64,000 bases of DNA from Chloroflexota bacterium (GTDB taxonomy: Bacteria; Chloroflexota; Anaerolineae; UBA4142). Shown piece after piece: positions 28,576-38,674 of the stretch; positions within the stretch are counted from its first letter, which is position 1; every line of letters starts with the position of its first letter. The translations under genes and the position numbers were made by a program. The DNA lies in assembly GCA_016208315.1 (NCBI GenBank), contig JACQYF010000139.1, forward strand, positions 1-64,000, written 5' to 3'. The notes beneath the pieces were generated by a model that ran no database searches, had not been told where the DNA came from, and saw nothing but the letters and a program-made list of their open reading frames with translations.

Positions 28576-28741
28576 CAATTGGGTCTATTCCCTGATTTCC
28601 TTTCTCTTAAAGCCATGCAATAATTTTCATCAAGTCGCACTAGAAGATTTTTCTCTGGGTTGATTCAGCACACAATGGCGTATGCTCCACCGTGCCTCCT
28701 TGCGTGATCCGATTAACGGACACACATCGGGAGCGATGATG

Positions 28742-28779
28742 AATGCCTGTCAAATGCCATTGTGTATCTGACAGGCATT
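28742..28779. repeat. Inverted repeat AATGCCTGTCA...TGACAGGCATT
   Basis: 11-bp perfect arms 28742-28752/28769-28779, 16-nt loop, in a roughly 0.5-kb gap. Confidence 0.6.
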
Positions 28780-28960
28780 ATGATTTTCGCGCATGTGGGT
28801 TTCCAGCTCGCCCGAGTCTCACCAAAGAATTACACTCGAGGAGAAAGTATTGTGGTGAAATGGTGCCATAATGCCAAATCTCAGGAAGGAGGTGTGCCAA
28901 GTCTAGCCAATCAGATTAGCAATCATCGATAAACAAATGCAACCCAAAGAGGAGGACGAA

Positions 28961-30754
28961 ATGAACGGCAATTCTAGAAAGTACTGGATTCTGTTGATCG
29001 TTGCACTCGTGCTGATGATCGGCGGTAGCCTGCTCGCTTCGTACATCAACTCGGGCGCCGGAACAGCAACTGTCAAAGAGATCAAAATCCCCGGTACGAA
29101 CGGGTATGTGATCAGCGCTTACTTGTACACGCCCATCGGCGTGACCGCCCAGAAACCTGCACCAGCCATCTTGGCATTTCATGGTTTGAACAACCAAAAG
29201 AACTATATGGCTAACACGGCGCTGGAATTTGCACGCCGAGGTTTTGTGGTGCTCAGCGCGGACATGACGGGTCACGGTTATTCCAACGGGGCGAATGGTG
29301 AGAATTCGCATGGCGGACCGGACGCATTGAAGTACTTGCGCTCACTCGCTGTGGTGGACAAAAACAACCTTGGTCTCGTCGGCATGTCACAGGGAGGATT
29401 TGGTCCGTCAACGGCGGCAGCACAGGCAATTCCGGATGGATACAATTCCATCTTTTACATGGAATCGGAATGCAATGCTCCGGGGAATCCCAACCTAACT
29501 CCCTGCAAGGGTCTCAAGAATGTCGCGTACAATATCGGGACGGCGACCGAGTTGGGCATCATGGTGCTCGTCAATAAAGGTTCGGATGCACCCAAATCAC
29601 AGGTCGTCCAAGCTGTCTTTGGCATCTCAGAGACAGTTCAAGTCGGCAAGTTGTACGGTTCGACTGATAATGGAACGGCACGCATTTTGTATCAACCCCA
29701 TGAAACTCATCCCCAATCGACCGATTGGCCCATCGCGATTGGGAATGCCATCGATTGGATGCAGAGGACGCTGAAGGGGAGCAAAAACATTCCACCATCC
29801 GATCAGATCTGGGGTTGGAAGTTCCTGGGTACTGCGGCGGCTTTGTTCGGTGCATTCCTTTTCTTGTTCGCAATGGGCGCACTGCTCCTCCAAACATCTT
29901 TCTTTGCATCGTTAGCCGAAGCGGTTCCGGCGTACAAGGGTTTCACAGGTATCGGCTGGTGGATTGGCGCGTTGATCACGACGGCTGTGGGTCCGTTGCT
30001 CTACCTGTGGGTTTGGCAGAACATTGGAACTGGTGGCGGTCCCCTTCCTCCCAATGGGCTGTGGCCCCAGAATTTTACAAATGTCTACATGGTCTGGTCG
30101 GTCATCGTTGGCACTATCGCGATCATCCTGATTTTGGTCAATCACTTTGTCTTCACCAAGAAGCAGGGCGCGACCGCTGTCAACTATGGGCTAGCATGGG
30201 AAGGCAAGGGATTGGACTGGGGTAAAATTGTCAAGTCCTTGTTCTTGGCGATTTGCATCTTGTTCCCCTTGTATCTGTTGCTTTTGTTCATCAACAGCGT
30301 ATGGCTGGTTGACTTTCGCGCTTGGGTCGTTGCGCTCATGCCGATGTCGCCGATTCGCTTCCAGGCGTTCTTGGGTTATCTGATCCCATTTGCGATTTAC
30401 TTTGTGCCACAAGGGATCATCTTTGCTGCCTTTGTGCGTATCAACCAGGGCAAAGCCAGTGTGGGGCGCGAAATGTTCGTGAATGCGATCGTCCTAACCC
30501 TGGGGGCACTTGTCTGGGTGCTCATTGCCTATGTGCCACTTTTCTCCGGTGCTGAGATGGTCTTTGGTCCAGGGGCAGCGGGGGGGTTGGGCGCGATCTA
30601 CTACATCCCGCTCCTCGTGCTGTGGCCCCTCGTCGCTTGTCTGTACACGTACTTTTTCCGCAAGACCGGTCGCGTGTACACGGGTGTGTTCCTGGTCACC
30701 TTGTTCATGGTTTGGCTACTGGCGGCGTTTGGCGATTTTGCGTTTGTGCCTTAG
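28961..30754 (+). CDS. Alpha/beta hydrolase with C-terminal polytopic membrane domain
   Basis: GNSRKYWILLIVALVLMIGGSLLASYI; AILAFHGLNNQKNYMANTALEFARRGFVVLSADMTGHGYSNG; GLVGMSQGGFG; several hydrophobic segments in the C-terminal half; RBS GAGGAGG. Confidence 0.85.
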   Translation: MNGNSRKYWILLIVALVLMIGGSLLASYINSGAGTATVKEIKIPGTNGYVISAYLYTPIGVTAQKPAPAILAFHGLNNQKNYMANTALEFARRGFVVLSADMTGHGYSNGANGENSHGGPDALKYLRSLAVVDKNNLGLVGMSQGGFGPSTAAAQAIPDGYNSIFYMESECNAPGNPNLTPCKGLKNVAYNIGTATELGIMVLVNKGSDAPKSQVVQAVFGISETVQVGKLYGSTDNGTARILYQPHETHPQSTDWPIAIGNAIDWMQRTLKGSKNIPPSDQIWGWKFLGTAAALFGAFLFLFAMGALLLQTSFFASLAEAVPAYKGFTGIGWWIGALITTAVGPLLYLWVWQNIGTGGGPLPPNGLWPQNFTNVYMVWSVIVGTIAIILILVNHFVFTKKQGATAVNYGLAWEGKGLDWGKIVKSLFLAICILFPLYLLLLFINSVWLVDFRAWVVALMPMSPIRFQAFLGYLIPFAIYFVPQGIIFAAFVRINQGKASVGREMFVNAIVLTLGALVWVLIAYVPLFSGAEMVFGPGAAGGLGAIYYIPLLVLWPLVACLYTYFFRKTGRVYTGVFLVTLFMVWLLAAFGDFAFVP

Positions 30755-30773
30755 CGTTTGAGAGTATTTCACC

Positions 30774-30806
30774 AAGCCCGCCTCATGGTTCCCTGGGGCG
30801 GGCTTT
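30774..30806 (+). terminator. Hairpin AAGCCCGCC...GGCGGGCTT
   Basis: 9-bp perfect arms (30774-30782/30797-30805) directly after the hydrolase gene. Confidence 0.65.
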
Positions 30807-30835
30807 CATTGGCGAGGTGAACAAAAGGAATCTTC

Positions 30836-32365
30836 ATGTCCAAATATGTTGTTGCAATTGAGCAAGGCACAACTAGCACGCGATGTGTGATTTTTGATCA
30901 CAATGGGCGGGTCATCAGTTCCGCCGAGAAGGAACATCGTCAAATCTACCTGCACGCTGGTCGCGTAGAACACAGACCGCTTGAGATTTGGAAGAACACG
31001 GAAGCCGTGATTCGATCTGCGTTGGCTCAGGCAAACATTCAACGTGGCGATAGTGGCGCGGTGGGTGTGGCCACTCAACGCGAGACTACCATCGTCTGGG
31101 ATCGGCGAACTGGGCAACCATACGGCAACGCGATTGTCTGGCAGGATGCGCGCAACAAAAACATCTGTGACGATCTCGCCTCATCGGGTGGACGTGATCG
31201 CTTCCGGTCTCAAGTCGGACTACCTTTGGCGACGTACTTTTCTGGTCCCAAAATCAAATGGATTCTGGGCAATGTGCCGGGAGTACGCATTGCTGCCGAA
31301 CGCGACGAAGCTGTCTTTGGGAATGTGGATACCTGGGAAATCTGGTGGTTGACAGGTGGTCCAAAGGGTGGCGCACATGTCACCGATGTGACCAACGCCA
31401 GCCGCACTATGCTGATGAATTTGAAAACCTTAGACTGGGATGATGAGCTCCTTCGGATCTTTGACATTCCCCGGCAGATGTTGCCGCGAATCGTCCCTTC
31501 GAGCGATCCGCAAACCTGGGGCGCAACCTCAAGGAACGGACCCTTTGGTGACTGCATTCCCGTGTGTGGTGATCTTGGCGATCAGCAGGCGTCCTTGGTC
31601 GGTCAAGCTTGCTTTGGTGTTGGCGAAGTCAAGAATACCTATAGCACGGGCTGTTTCATGCTCTTGAATACAGGCACCGAGCCGGTTCACTCCAAATCTG
31701 GTTTGCTTACGACCGTTGCTTATAAATTCGGAAGCCAGCCGGCGGTTTATGCCCTAGAGGGTGCGATTGCCATGACCGGGGCACTGGTTCGATGGCTCCG
31801 TGACAATCTGGGTATCATCAACAGCGCTCCAGAAATCGAACGCCTAGCGCTGAGTGTCAAGGACAACGGCGGCATCTATTTTGTGCCGCCCATATCAGAT
31901 TTTTATGCTCCCTATTGGGGTTCGGATGCTCGCTGTATGATTAGCGGGATAACTGGCGATGTAAACAAAGGGCATATTGCACGTGCTGTTCTGGAAGCGA
32001 TTGCCTATCAGACGCGCAAAGTGCTTGAGACTATGGAGAAAGATGCGCAGATAGAAATCGAGACACTCAAGGTGGACGGCGCAATGGTTCACAACGATTT
32101 GCTCATGCAATTTCAAACCGACATTTTGGGCTTGCCGCTCGTTCGTCCCAAAATATCTGAGATGGCAGCGCTGGGCGCGGCGTATGCTGCTGGTTTAGCT
32201 ACCGGTTTTTGGTCTGCGTGGAATCCCGATTGCTCCTCGAATGATCTGCCAGCTAATCTATGGACGGACAAGTTCTGGTATCCCCAGATAGGAGCAGCAA
32301 TCCGAGAAGATTTGTATCAGAGCTGGCTGATAGCAATAGAAACTGCGCCGAACCGGTCAATGTGA
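30836..32365 (+). CDS. FGGY-family carbohydrate kinase (glycerol kinase-like), second copy
   Basis: [97 protein letters not shown]. Confidence 0.9.
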   Translation: MSKYVVAIEQGTTSTRCVIFDHNGRVISSAEKEHRQIYLHAGRVEHRPLEIWKNTEAVIRSALAQANIQRGDSGAVGVATQRETTIVWDRRTGQPYGNAIVWQDARNKNICDDLASSGGRDRFRSQVGLPLATYFSGPKIKWILGNVPGVRIAAERDEAVFGNVDTWEIWWLTGGPKGGAHVTDVTNASRTMLMNLKTLDWDDELLRIFDIPRQMLPRIVPSSDPQTWGATSRNGPFGDCIPVCGDLGDQQASLVGQACFGVGEVKNTYSTGCFMLLNTGTEPVHSKSGLLTTVAYKFGSQPAVYALEGAIAMTGALVRWLRDNLGIINSAPEIERLALSVKDNGGIYFVPPISDFYAPYWGSDARCMISGITGDVNKGHIARAVLEAIAYQTRKVLETMEKDAQIEIETLKVDGAMVHNDLLMQFQTDILGLPLVRPKISEMAALGAAYAAGLATGFWSAWNPDCSSNDLPANLWTDKFWYPQIGAAIREDLYQSWLIAIETAPNRSM

Positions 32366-32452
32366 TTTTGTTTACGTGACTCTTCAAAAACCATTTCGTG
32401 GCTCTTATTTGCGCGGTTTGCAAAAAAACCGCTCCAAAACGTTCACGTTTTT

Positions 32453-33082
32453 CTATGAAAACCGCTCCTCCGTCCAAGGATCACCCCTCATGTGGTAGCC
32501 GTAACCCTCCCAAAATCCCGCACGGTCGTTCGCCATGAACTCAATGCCGCGCAACCATTTCGCCGATTTCCAAAAATACAAATGCGGCACGAATAATCGG
32601 AGCGGATACCCGTGATCCGGTTCGAGCGGCTTGTCGTCGTATTTGTACGCAAGCATCGCGTTTTCGTCCGCCAGCATTTCTTCGAGCGGGACGTTCGCGG
32701 TAAAATCAAAATCGCAGTGCGCCATCACGAATTGCGCTTCGGGCTTGGGCTTGACCGTTTCCATCACCCACGACCACGGCACGCCTTCCCAAGGTGTATC
32801 CAGTTTGCTCCACCGCGTCACGCAATGAATATCGCAAACCACGCGCTGGGTCGGCAGCTTTTGAAATTCTTTCCACGTAAATCGCACCGGATTCTCGACC
32901 AGGCCCCAGATTTTCAAATCCCAGTTGAATGGATCGAACCGCGGCACGCCGCCGTAGTGCAGCACCGGAAATTTCTCGGTTAAATATTGGCCAGGTGGAA
33001 GCCGCCCACCTTTGGGGTCAAAGGGTCGTTTGGGATTGGCGCGCTTGAGGCGGCGCACTTTTTCGAGCGGATCATCCGTCAC
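32453..33082 (-). CDS. Sulfite oxidase-like molybdopterin-dependent oxidoreductase
   Basis: VTDDPLEKVRRLKRANPKRPFDPKGGRLPPGQYLTEKFPVLHYGGVPRFDPFNWDLKIWGLVENPVRFTWKEFQKLP...VVCDIHCVTRWSKLDTPWEGV. The ORF track start is over-extended. Confidence 0.9.
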   Translation of the reverse strand: MTDDPLEKVRRLKRANPKRPFDPKGGRLPPGQYLTEKFPVLHYGGVPRFDPFNWDLKIWGLVENPVRFTWKEFQKLPTQRVVCDIHCVTRWSKLDTPWEGVPWSWVMETVKPKPEAQFVMAHCDFDFTANVPLEEMLADENAMLAYKYDDKPLEPDHGYPLRLFVPHLYFWKSAKWLRGIEFMANDRAGFWEGYGYHMRGDPWTEERFS

Positions 33083-33232
33083 TCGTCGTTCCTCCTTTAC
33101 GCAATTCTCGATACGCAATACTTGATACGCAATACGCAGCATCTTTCTCCAGTATATTCCCCCCCCAACCTTGCTGTCAATCGCCCCTCCCGCTACTCTG
33201 CATGTTTCGTTTGTTCCCGCCTCGAATTGTTG

Positions 33233-33238
33233 TATAAT
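33233..33238 (+). promoter_or_regulatory. -10 box TATAAT 6 nt before the udk GTG (leaderless-type promoter)
   Basis: TATAAT-agcatc-GTG. Confidence 0.55.
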
Positions 33239-33244
33239 AGCATC

Positions 33245-33865
33245 GTGAAACCGGTTCTCATCGGCGTGGCGGGCGGCTCCGGCTCGGGCAAGACGACCGT
33301 CTCGCAGACGATTCTCGGACGTGTTGGCGGCGACCGTATCGCGTACATTCAGCACGACGCGTACTATCGCGACCGCAGCGGCTTGCCATTCGAAGAGCGC
33401 GTGCGGATCAATTACGATCATCCCGACTCGCTCGAGACCGATCTGATGGCCGAGCATTTGAAAGCGCTGCGCGCTGGCGAGGTCGTCGCGCTACCCGTGT
33501 ACGATTTTGCGCGGCACGTCCGCAGGGCTGAGACGCGGCGGATCGAACCGCGTCCCATTATTCTCGTCGAGGGTATCCTGATCTTTGCCGACCGCGCGCT
33601 GCGCGAGATGTTCGACATCAAGATCTTCGTGGACACCGACGCGGACTTGCGCTTTATCCGCCGCTTGCAGCGCGATATTGCCGAGCGCGGCCGCACGCGT
33701 GAATCGGTGGTCGAACAGTATTTGGACACCGTGCGCCCGATGCACCTGGAATTTGTCGAGCCGAGCAAGCGCTACGCCGACGTGATCATTCCGGAGGGCG
33801 GATTCAACACGATTGCGATTGATATGGTCGTGGCGCGCATCAATGCGATGCTTGGAATGGAATGA
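33245..33865 (+). CDS. udk: Uridine kinase
   Basis: GTG start; KPVLIGVAGGSGSGKTTVSQTIL...YIQHDAYYRDRSGLPFEERVRINYDHPDSLETDL...PIILVEGILIFADRALREMFDIKIFVDTDADLR. Confidence 0.93.
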   Translation: MKPVLIGVAGGSGSGKTTVSQTILGRVGGDRIAYIQHDAYYRDRSGLPFEERVRINYDHPDSLETDLMAEHLKALRAGEVVALPVYDFARHVRRAETRRIEPRPIILVEGILIFADRALREMFDIKIFVDTDADLRFIRRLQRDIAERGRTRESVVEQYLDTVRPMHLEFVEPSKRYADVIIPEGGFNTIAIDMVVARINAMLGME

Positions 33866-33875
33866 AGAGGATACT

Positions 33876-34859
33876 GTGGACTGGAAAGACCTGAACATAC
33901 TCATCACCGGCGGCACCGGATCGTTCGGCAAGAAATTCGCCGAAATTGTGCTGGCCGAATTACATCCCAAGCGGCTCGTGGTCTTTAGTCGCGACGAGCT
34001 GAAACAGCATGAGATGCGCCAACGGTTTCCCGACACGGGCGATAGCCCGGTCCGTTACTTCATCGGCGATGTGCGCGACAAGGACCGCTTGGAACGCGCC
34101 TTTGCCGGCGTAGACGTGGTCATCCATGCCGCCGCGCTCAAGCAGGTGCCGGCCTGTGAATACAATCCTTTCGAAGCGGTGCAGACGAATATCAACGGCG
34201 CCAAGAACATCATTGATGCGGCGATTGACTGCGGCGTGCGGCGGGTGGTGGCCCTTTCGACCGACAAAGCGGTGAATCCCGTCAACCTCTATGGCGCGAC
34301 CAAACTGGTCGCGGAAAAACTCTTCGTGCAGGGCAACTCGTATGCGGGCGCGAGCGGCACGCGCTTTTCCAGCGTGCGCTATGGCAACGTCGTCGGCAGC
34401 CGCGGCAGCGTGATTCCGTTGTTCAAGGCACAATGCAAGACGGGCACGCTGACGATCACCGACGAGCGCATGACGCGGTTTTGGATCACGCTCGACCAGG
34501 GCGCGCGGTTTGTCCTCCGGTGCGCGGAGCAGATGCACGGCGGCGAAGTCTTTGTGCCCAAAATTCCCTCGATGCGTCTGACCGATTTGGCGAACGTCGT
34601 CGCGCCGGACTGCAAGATTGAAATCACCGGCATTCGCCCCGGCGAAAAATTGCACGAGGTGCTGGTCAACGAGGACGAGGCGCGTCACACGCTGGAACTC
34701 GAAGATATGTTCGTCGTCCAGCCGCTGTTTCCCTGGTGGACGCGCGAGCATTGGGCGGAAGGTCAGCCGCTGCCGAATAATTTCCGTTTCGGCAGCGATA
34801 CAAACCCGCGCTGGTTAAGCGATCAAGAATTGCGCGCGATGGTCGAGGCGCTGGAATGA
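33876..34859 (+). CDS. pseB: UDP-N-acetylglucosamine 4,6-dehydratase (inverting)
   Basis: VDWKDLNILITGGTGSFGKKFAEIVL...HAAALKQVPACEYNPFEAVQTNINGAKNIIDAAID...STDKAVNPVNLYGATK. Confidence 0.93.
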   Translation: MDWKDLNILITGGTGSFGKKFAEIVLAELHPKRLVVFSRDELKQHEMRQRFPDTGDSPVRYFIGDVRDKDRLERAFAGVDVVIHAAALKQVPACEYNPFEAVQTNINGAKNIIDAAIDCGVRRVVALSTDKAVNPVNLYGATKLVAEKLFVQGNSYAGASGTRFSSVRYGNVVGSRGSVIPLFKAQCKTGTLTITDERMTRFWITLDQGARFVLRCAEQMHGGEVFVPKIPSMRLTDLANVVAPDCKIEITGIRPGEKLHEVLVNEDEARHTLELEDMFVVQPLFPWWTREHWAEGQPLPNNFRFGSDTNPRWLSDQELRAMVEALE

Positions 34860-36043
34860 CCGCTCTTGCGATTGACGGCGGGCGTCCGGTGCGCGACACG
34901 CTGTTGCCCTATGGACATCAGTCCATTGACGAGGACGATGTGCGCGCGGTCGTCGCAGTACTGCGCGGCGATTGGTTGACCACGGGACCGACCGTCAGCG
35001 CGTTCGAAGAGGCATTCGCTGCCGGAGTTGGTGCACACCATGCCGTCGCGGTATCGAACGGGACGGCGGCGCTACACGCGGCGGTTTTCGCGGCGGGTGT
35101 CGGTCCCGGCGATGACGTCATCACTACGCCGATGACGTTTGCCGCGAGCGCCAATTGCGTGCTTTATCAGGGTGGCACACCTGTTTTTGTAGATGTGCAA
35201 CCGGATACATTGAATATCGCTCCCGAAAAGATCGAGGCGGCGATTACGCCCAAGACCCGCGCAATCATTCCGGTAGATTATACCGGCCAACCTGCCGATC
35301 TGGACGAAATCAATGTACTCGCCGCCAAGCATCATCTCACAATCATCGAAGATGCGGCGCACGCGCTCGGCGCGACCTATCGCCAGCGCCGCATCGGCAC
35401 GCTGGCAACGATGACGACATTCAGCCTGCATCCGGTCAAACACATTACGACCGGCGAAGGCGGCATCATTACGACCGATGATCCGGCTCTCGCGCGGCGG
35501 CTGCGGATGTTTCGCAATCATGGCATTACAAGCGAGGCGCGCGAGCGCCAAGAGAAGGGTGGCTGGTTCTACGAGATGACGGCTCTCGGTTACAACTACC
35601 GGCTCACCGACTTGCAGTGTGCGCTCGGTCTATCGCAGTTGAAAAAGCTGGATGGCTGGTTGGCGCGGCGGCGAGCGATTGCCGCGCGGTACAATGCCGC
35701 GTTCGGCGAACTCGCCGAGATCGAGATTCCGACGGTGCGCGCGGATCGCGAACCTGCCTGGCATCTGTACGTGATTCGGCTGAACCTGGAGCGCTTACGC
35801 GTGGGCCGCGCCGCGGTGTTCCGCGCGCTGCGCGCCGAGAATATCGGCGTGAATGTCCATTACATCCCGGTGCCGTGGCATCCGTACTACCAGGAATTGG
35901 GTTATCGCAAAGGGCAATGGCCCGTAGCCGAAGCGGCTTATGAGCGCATGATTTCATTGCCAATGTTTCACGGAATGACGGACCGGGATGTCGGCGATGT
36001 AATCGAGGCCGTACGCAAGGTGATCGAGGCGTATCGCCGATGA
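34856..36043 (+). CDS. pseC: UDP-4-amino-4,6-dideoxy-N-acetyl-beta-L-altrosamine transaminase
   Basis: LLPYGHQSIDEDDVRAVVAVLRGDWLTTGPTVSAFEEAFAAGVGAHHAVAVSNGTAALHAA...EDAAHALGATY...SLHPVKHITTGEGG. Confidence 0.92.
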   Translation: MTALAIDGGRPVRDTLLPYGHQSIDEDDVRAVVAVLRGDWLTTGPTVSAFEEAFAAGVGAHHAVAVSNGTAALHAAVFAAGVGPGDDVITTPMTFAASANCVLYQGGTPVFVDVQPDTLNIAPEKIEAAITPKTRAIIPVDYTGQPADLDEINVLAAKHHLTIIEDAAHALGATYRQRRIGTLATMTTFSLHPVKHITTGEGGIITTDDPALARRLRMFRNHGITSEARERQEKGGWFYEMTALGYNYRLTDLQCALGLSQLKKLDGWLARRRAIAARYNAAFGELAEIEIPTVRADREPAWHLYVIRLNLERLRVGRAAVFRALRAENIGVNVHYIPVPWHPYYQELGYRKGQWPVAEAAYERMISLPMFHGMTDRDVGDVIEAVRKVIEAYRR

Positions 36044-37023
36044 TCGGGATTTACACGCAAGGCGGCAGGGACATCGGCTTGGGGCACCTGCGGCGCTGCC
36101 TGACCCTCGCGGACGCGCTCGTTCGGATGGGCGCTCGAGTCGGCTTTGTGGTCAACGACGATGCCAGCGCGCAGCAATTCGTCCAAGCGCAGGGTTACGC
36201 TGTCGTGGGTCTCGACGACGATTTGGAGCGGGTCGTGAGCGCCCTGCGGAACTGGCGCGCCGATGCCGTCATCACCGATTCGTACGCGCTGAACAGCGCC
36301 GACCTCGCGGCATTGCGCCGGGGCATTGGATACCTCGTCGTCATTGACGACTTGGCGAATCAGGAACTGCCGGCCGACCTGGTGACGAACGGTGCGGTGT
36401 GCGCGCCATCGCTCCGCTATTGCGCGCGGCCGGAGACGCGATTTCTACTGGGACCGTCGTATGCGCTCCTGCGCGACGAGTTCGCCGCGAATCCTGCGCG
36501 CGCGATTCGCGATTCGGTTGAACGCGTGCTCATTACGGTCGGCGGAAGCGATCCGTTTGGATTGACGCCGCGCTTGGTGGATTGGGTCCAAGCAGCCCTG
36601 GGCGACATCGGCATGGATATTGTCGCCGGGCCCTTTTTCGAAAATAGGATTACGGTGCGCGAGACAGAGCAAATCATCTTCCACCGCGAGCCGCGCGATA
36701 TGCGCGGGTTGATGCTGGCCGCCGACATCGCGATTACGGGGGGCGGCCAAACGACCTACGAGCTGGCCGCGACCGGGACGCCGGCCATCGCCATTTGCCT
36801 CGCCGAAAATCAGCGGGCGAACTTGACGGGGCTGGCCGAAGCCGGAACGCTGGATTACGCGGGCGATGTTCGCGACGGCGACCTGGAAGCGAAAATCGCA
36901 GCCGCGTTGAAGAGTTTGGCGGCGAGTCGAGAGTGTCGGGAAGCGATGAGCCAGCGCGGACGACACTTGGTGGACGGGCGCGGCGCGGAACGCGTGGCGC
37001 GCGCGATCTTTGAAGCAATATGA
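36040..37023 (+). CDS. pseG: UDP-2,4-diacetamido-2,4,6-trideoxy-beta-L-altropyranose hydrolase
   Basis: GGRDIGLGHLRRCLTLADAL...DSYAL...VIDDLANQELPADLVTNG...LITVGGSDPFGLTPRLVDW; order within pse cluster. Confidence 0.9.
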   Translation: MIGIYTQGGRDIGLGHLRRCLTLADALVRMGARVGFVVNDDASAQQFVQAQGYAVVGLDDDLERVVSALRNWRADAVITDSYALNSADLAALRRGIGYLVVIDDLANQELPADLVTNGAVCAPSLRYCARPETRFLLGPSYALLRDEFAANPARAIRDSVERVLITVGGSDPFGLTPRLVDWVQAALGDIGMDIVAGPFFENRITVRETEQIIFHREPRDMRGLMLAADIAITGGGQTTYELAATGTPAIAICLAENQRANLTGLAEAGTLDYAGDVRDGDLEAKIAAALKSLAASRECREAMSQRGRHLVDGRGAERVARAIFEAI

Positions 37024-38126
37024 AGATAAAGATTGGCGGGCGTTGGGTCGGCGAGAGCGAACCGTGCTTCATCGTCGCCGAAGCGGGCAGCAATCACAAC
37101 GGAGACTTGGAAATCGCCAAGAGACTAGTAGATGTTGCGGTCAAGGCAGGCGCCGATGCGGTCAAGTTCCAGACATTTCGAGCGCATGCGCTTTATTCTC
37201 CCAAAGCTGGAACGATAGATGCAAAAAGGATTGGCGCCCCGATCTATCAAGCCCTTGCCAAGTTGGAGATGCCCTACAGTTGGATTCCCGCGCTTGCCGA
37301 TTATTGCCGCCGACAAGGGATTGTTTTCCTCTCCAGTCCCTTTGACGAAGAAAGCGCAGATCTACTGGCGCCTTACGTGCCGGCTTTCAAGGTTGCTTCC
37401 TACGAAATCTCGCACATACCACTTATAAAGCATATTGCCGCCAAGAACTTGCCGATCATCCTTTCGACGGGCACTGCTGATCTTGAAGAGGTGGCCGAGG
37501 CGGTAAATACTATCCGTCAAGCCGGTTTGCGGGAGATCGTGTTGCTCCAATGTACCGCAGAATATCCGGCTCCGATAGAATCTCTGAATCTTCTTGCGTT
37601 GGTAACGATGCGAGAGCGTTTTCAACTCCTGACGGGCCTTTCAGACCATTCGCGCGATCCGGTGCTTGCTCCTACAGCGGCCGTTACGCTGGGAGCAACG
37701 ATCATCGAAAAACACTTTACGCTCAGCAACTCGCTTCCTGGGCCTGACCACGAATTCGCTCTGGAACCGGATGAATTGGCGACGATGGTCAATCGAATCC
37801 GCCAAACCGAATTGGCGCTGGGCACAGGCATCAAGCAGCGACAGCCAGTCGAGTCGAAACGAACAGAATTCGGTCGGCGCTGCATTTTCGCCAGTCAGGA
37901 GATTCGGCCGGGAGACACCTTCACCAAAAGTAATACGGCCGTCTTGCGGTGCGGAGAATTGACTGCTGGCTTGCATCCGAGATATTTGGACAACATTCTC
38001 GGGACGCGGGCCGCGCGGCAGATTGCGCAAGGTGTTCCAGTCTACCCTCAAGACGTTCAAGAATCCGTGACGTTGTCTTTGGCCGCCGGGGATCTCCACG
38101 GTGATGTGGCAAGGGGGGAATCGTGA
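37020..38126 (+). CDS. pseI: Pseudaminic acid synthase (NeuB family)
   Basis: IGGRWVGESEPCFIVAEAGSNHNGDLEIAKRLVDVAVKAGADAVKFQTF...ILSTGTADLEEV...GLSDHSRDPVLAPTAAVTLGATIIEKHFTLSNSLPGPDHEFALEP. Confidence 0.92.
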   Translation: MKIKIGGRWVGESEPCFIVAEAGSNHNGDLEIAKRLVDVAVKAGADAVKFQTFRAHALYSPKAGTIDAKRIGAPIYQALAKLEMPYSWIPALADYCRRQGIVFLSSPFDEESADLLAPYVPAFKVASYEISHIPLIKHIAAKNLPIILSTGTADLEEVAEAVNTIRQAGLREIVLLQCTAEYPAPIESLNLLALVTMRERFQLLTGLSDHSRDPVLAPTAAVTLGATIIEKHFTLSNSLPGPDHEFALEPDELATMVNRIRQTELALGTGIKQRQPVESKRTEFGRRCIFASQEIRPGDTFTKSNTAVLRCGELTAGLHPRYLDNILGTRAARQIAQGVPVYPQDVQESVTLSLAAGDLHGDVARGES

Positions 38127-38674
38127 TCTCGTTGAGGGAGTTGCGGGAAGAGGATAAAGACAAAATTCGGAATTGGCGCAACAAGCCCGAGATTGCCAGA
38201 TACATGTACACGGAGCACGTGATTTCAGAGCAAGAACATGATCGCTGGTTCGCCCGGATCACGTCGGATCCGACTTGCCACTATTGGATCATCGCGGTAG
38301 ATGATCGAGATGTTGGCTTGGTCAACATCTATGACTTGGACTTGCGGAACAAACGCTGTTATTGGGCGTTTTACGTGGCCGAAGAAGGACTGCGGGGCCG
38401 AGGCGTCGGCTCATTTGTCGAATATGCGATTCTCTCTTATGTTTTCGAGCAGATTGGTCTGGAAAAGCTTTGCTGCGAGGTGCTGGCGTTTAACGAACCG
38501 GTTGTTGAAATGCACAAGAAATTCGGTTTTCAGGTCGAAGGCAAATTCCGGTCGCACATTTGGAAAGATGGGCAATTCGTGGATGTCTTTTCCCTCGGCA
38601 TAATGCGTCGCGAATGGGAGTCAGAGCAAGCGCGCTTGGAGACGGACCTGCGACAAAAGGGAATCATGCCGTGA
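38123..38674 (+). CDS. pseH: UDP-4-amino-4,6-dideoxy-altrosamine N-acetyltransferase (GNAT)
   Basis: ISLRELREEDKDKIRNWRNKPEIARYMYTEHVISEQEHDRWFARI...AFNEPVVEMHKKFGFQVEGKFRSHIWKDGQFVDVFSLGIM. Confidence 0.9.
   Translation: MISLRELREEDKDKIRNWRNKPEIARYMYTEHVISEQEHDRWFARITSDPTCHYWIIAVDDRDVGLVNIYDLDLRNKRCYWAFYVAEEGLRGRGVGSFVEYAILSYVFEQIGLEKLCCEVLAFNEPVVEMHKKFGFQVEGKFRSHIWKDGQFVDVFSLGIMRREWESEQARLETDLRQKGIMP

Noticed and set aside
33106-33141. ATACGCAATACTTGATACGCAATACGCA short tandem repeats upstream of the sulfite oxidase-like gene
   Set aside because: Short imperfect simple repeat; not enough structure to claim an element, although it resembles the octamer arrays in style.
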